A stretch of 64,000 bases of DNA. It comes from an uncultured Verrucomicrobiota bacterium (lineage in GTDB: Bacteria > Verrucomicrobiota > Kiritimatiellia > CAIVKH01). Below are positions 62,791-64,000 of the stretch, piece by piece. The position numbers and the translations under genes were made by a program. The stretch is taken from NCBI GenBank assembly GCA_937872895.1, contig CALMUP010000008.1, forward strand, positions 161,613 through 225,612, given 5' to 3'. The first letter of the stretch is position 1, and every line of letters starts with the position of its first letter. The notes under the pieces were generated by a model. The model was not told where the DNA came from. It did not search any database and saw nothing but the letters and a program-made list of their open reading frames with translations.

Positions 62791-64000
62791 TCAAAAGAAG
62801 AAGTACCGTTGCGCCATCGGCAACACCTTGGCCGGTTCGCAGGTCAACACCACCCCGTCGGCCTTGACGGTGTAGGTCTCCGGATCCACCTCGACCACCG
62901 GGGTCGCGGTGTTGTGCAACAAGTCGGCTTTGGTGATGGTGCGGCATCCCTTCACCGCGACCAGGCGTTTGCCCAGCTTCAGCCGCGCGGCGAGGCCGTC
63001 GTCGAGCGCGGCCTGGCTGGTGAAGGTCAGGCTGGTCCCGGTCAGCGCCTTGCCGAACGAACCGAACATCGGGCGGTAGTACATCGGCTGCGGGGTCGGG
63101 ATCGAGGCGTTCGGATCGCCCATGTTCGCGTAGGCAATCAGGCCGCCCTTGAGGATCAGCTCCGGCTTTACACCGAAGAAGGCCGGCTTCCACAGCACGA
63201 CATCGGCGAGTTTGCCGACCTCGAGCGAGCCGACCTCGTGGGCGATGCCGTGGGTCAGCGCAGGGTTGAGGGTGTACTTGGCGAGGTAGCGCAGGATGCG
63301 GAAATTGTCGGCGGCTGGATGGTCCGGCGAGGTGAGCGCGCCGCGCTGGACCTTCATCTTGTGCGCGGTCTGCCAGGTGCGGATGATGACCTCGCCGACC
63401 CGGCCCATGGCCTGGCTGTCGCTCGACATCATCGAGAACGCCCCGATGTCGTGCAGGATGTCCTCGGCGGCGATGGTCTCGGGACGGATGCGCGATTCGG
63501 CGAAGGCGACGTCCTCCGGGATGCCGCTGTCGAGGTGATGGCAGACCATCAGCATGTCGAGGTGCTCGTCCAGCGTGTTCACCGTGAACGGACGGGTCGG
63601 GTTGGTCGACGACGGCAGCACGTAGGGCAGGGCGCAGACCTTGATGATGTCCGGGGCGTGGCCGCCGCCCGCGCCTTCGGTGTGGTAGGTGTGGATCGTC
63701 CGGTTCTTGAACGCCTTGATCGTCGCCTCGACGAACCCCGACTCGTTCAGCGTGTCGGTGTGGATCGCCACCTGCACGTCGTGGTCGTCGGCCACGCCGA
63801 GGCAGCAGTCGATGGTCGCCGGGGTGGTGCCCCAGTCCTCGTGCAGCTTCAGGCCGATCGCGCCGGCCTTGATCTGCTCGACCAGCGGACCGGGGGTGGA
63901 GCAGTTGCCCTTGCCGAGGAAACCGAGGTTCATCGGGAACGCGTCGGCCGCCTCGAGCATCTTGTGCATGTTCCAGATGCCGGGGGTGCAGGTCGTCGCG
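62791..64000 (-). CDS. ureC: Urease alpha subunit, N-terminal part beyond window
   Basis: The catalytic subunit that hydrolyses urea to ammonia and carbamate. About 403 codons are visible, reading in frame from the window edge ([10 protein letters not shown]). Present are [10 protein letters not shown] with the carbamylated Lys that bridges the two nickels, [52 protein letters not shown] with the active-site flap His, [13 protein letters not shown] and the terminal MAQRYFFF. The usual final LF is FF. ureA and ureB should lie just outside the window. Confidence 0.97.
   Translation of the reverse strand, partial: ATTCTPGIWNMHKMLEAADAFPMNLGFLGKGNCSTPGPLVEQIKAGAIGLKLHEDWGTTPATIDCCLGVADDHDVQVAIHTDTLNESGFVEATIKAFKNRTIHTYHTEGAGGGHAPDIIKVCALPYVLPSSTNPTRPFTVNTLDEHLDMLMVCHHLDSGIPEDVAFAESRIRPETIAAEDILHDIGAFSMMSSDSQAMGRVGEVIIRTWQTAHKMKVQRGALTSPDHPAADNFRILRYLAKYTLNPALTHGIAHEVGSLEVGKLADVVLWKPAFFGVKPELILKGGLIAYANMGDPNASIPTPQPMYYRPMFGSFGKALTGTSLTFTSQAALDDGLAARLKLGKRLVAVKGCRTITKADLLHNTATPVVEVDPETYTVKADGVVLTCEPAKVLPMAQRYFFF

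Overview
Organism. The window is GC-rich and densely coded. It encodes a Gram-negative envelope (LpxA, an outer-membrane barrel, several lipoproteins). A eukaryote-like type 2 IleRS, a GxxExxY protein, a TraR/DksA protein with a histone-like lysine/alanine/proline tail, and giant secreted proteins with PA14, Calx-beta, beta-helix and FG-GAP modules suggest the PVC group, most likely Verrucomicrobiota or Kiritimatiellota. This is an inference from gene content; no rRNA or complete marker set is present.

Layout. 1-9.9 kb holds housekeeping and small unknown genes: a tRNA nucleotidyltransferase (cut by the window start) with a PH-like membrane protein, a thioredoxin-fold lipoprotein, glycogen phosphorylase, oligoribonuclease, Dus, an AsmA-like protein, a split-barrel protein and PsuG. 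9.86-12.12 kb is an insert of four gene cassettes bounded by attC-type sites with no integrase in view: a cassette without a sizeable ORF, a HigBA toxin-antitoxin pair, a small lipoprotein and a CTP-synthase-like amidotransferase that lacks the usual His and Glu. 12.1-25 kb is core again: rlmN, then ileS, dksA-like, lspA, miaA, hflX, radC, lpxA, an N0/PDZ protein, a histidine kinase and a c-type heme DUF3365 protein, all on the plus strand. 25.1-31.1 kb is a riboflavin cluster under an FMN riboswitch (ribBA, ribH, nusB, ftsY, GxxExxY, ribD, ribE).

32.2-60.1 kb is one apparent seven-gene operon of exported proteins. Gaps are at most 28 bp and two junctions overlap. The order is a 352-aa secreted protein, a 608-aa alanine-rich secreted protein, a 3069-aa PA14 protein, an 881-aa Calx-beta/RTX-like protein, a SurA/PpiC-like lipoprotein, a 3655-aa multi-domain adhesin-like protein, and a stand-alone inverse-autotransporter (intimin-type) beta-barrel. 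The proposal is that this is a split inverse-autotransporter or surface-assembly system: barrel and passenger, normally one polypeptide, are separate genes with their own periplasmic chaperone. It is the most interesting system in the window.

The operon lies inside the urease locus. ureD is on the minus strand at 31 kb, and ureG, ureF, ureE and ureC (cut by the window end) are on the minus strand at 60.2-64 kb. A PIN-toxin/antitoxin pair sits between ureF and ureG, flanked by 28-bp near-identical direct repeats.
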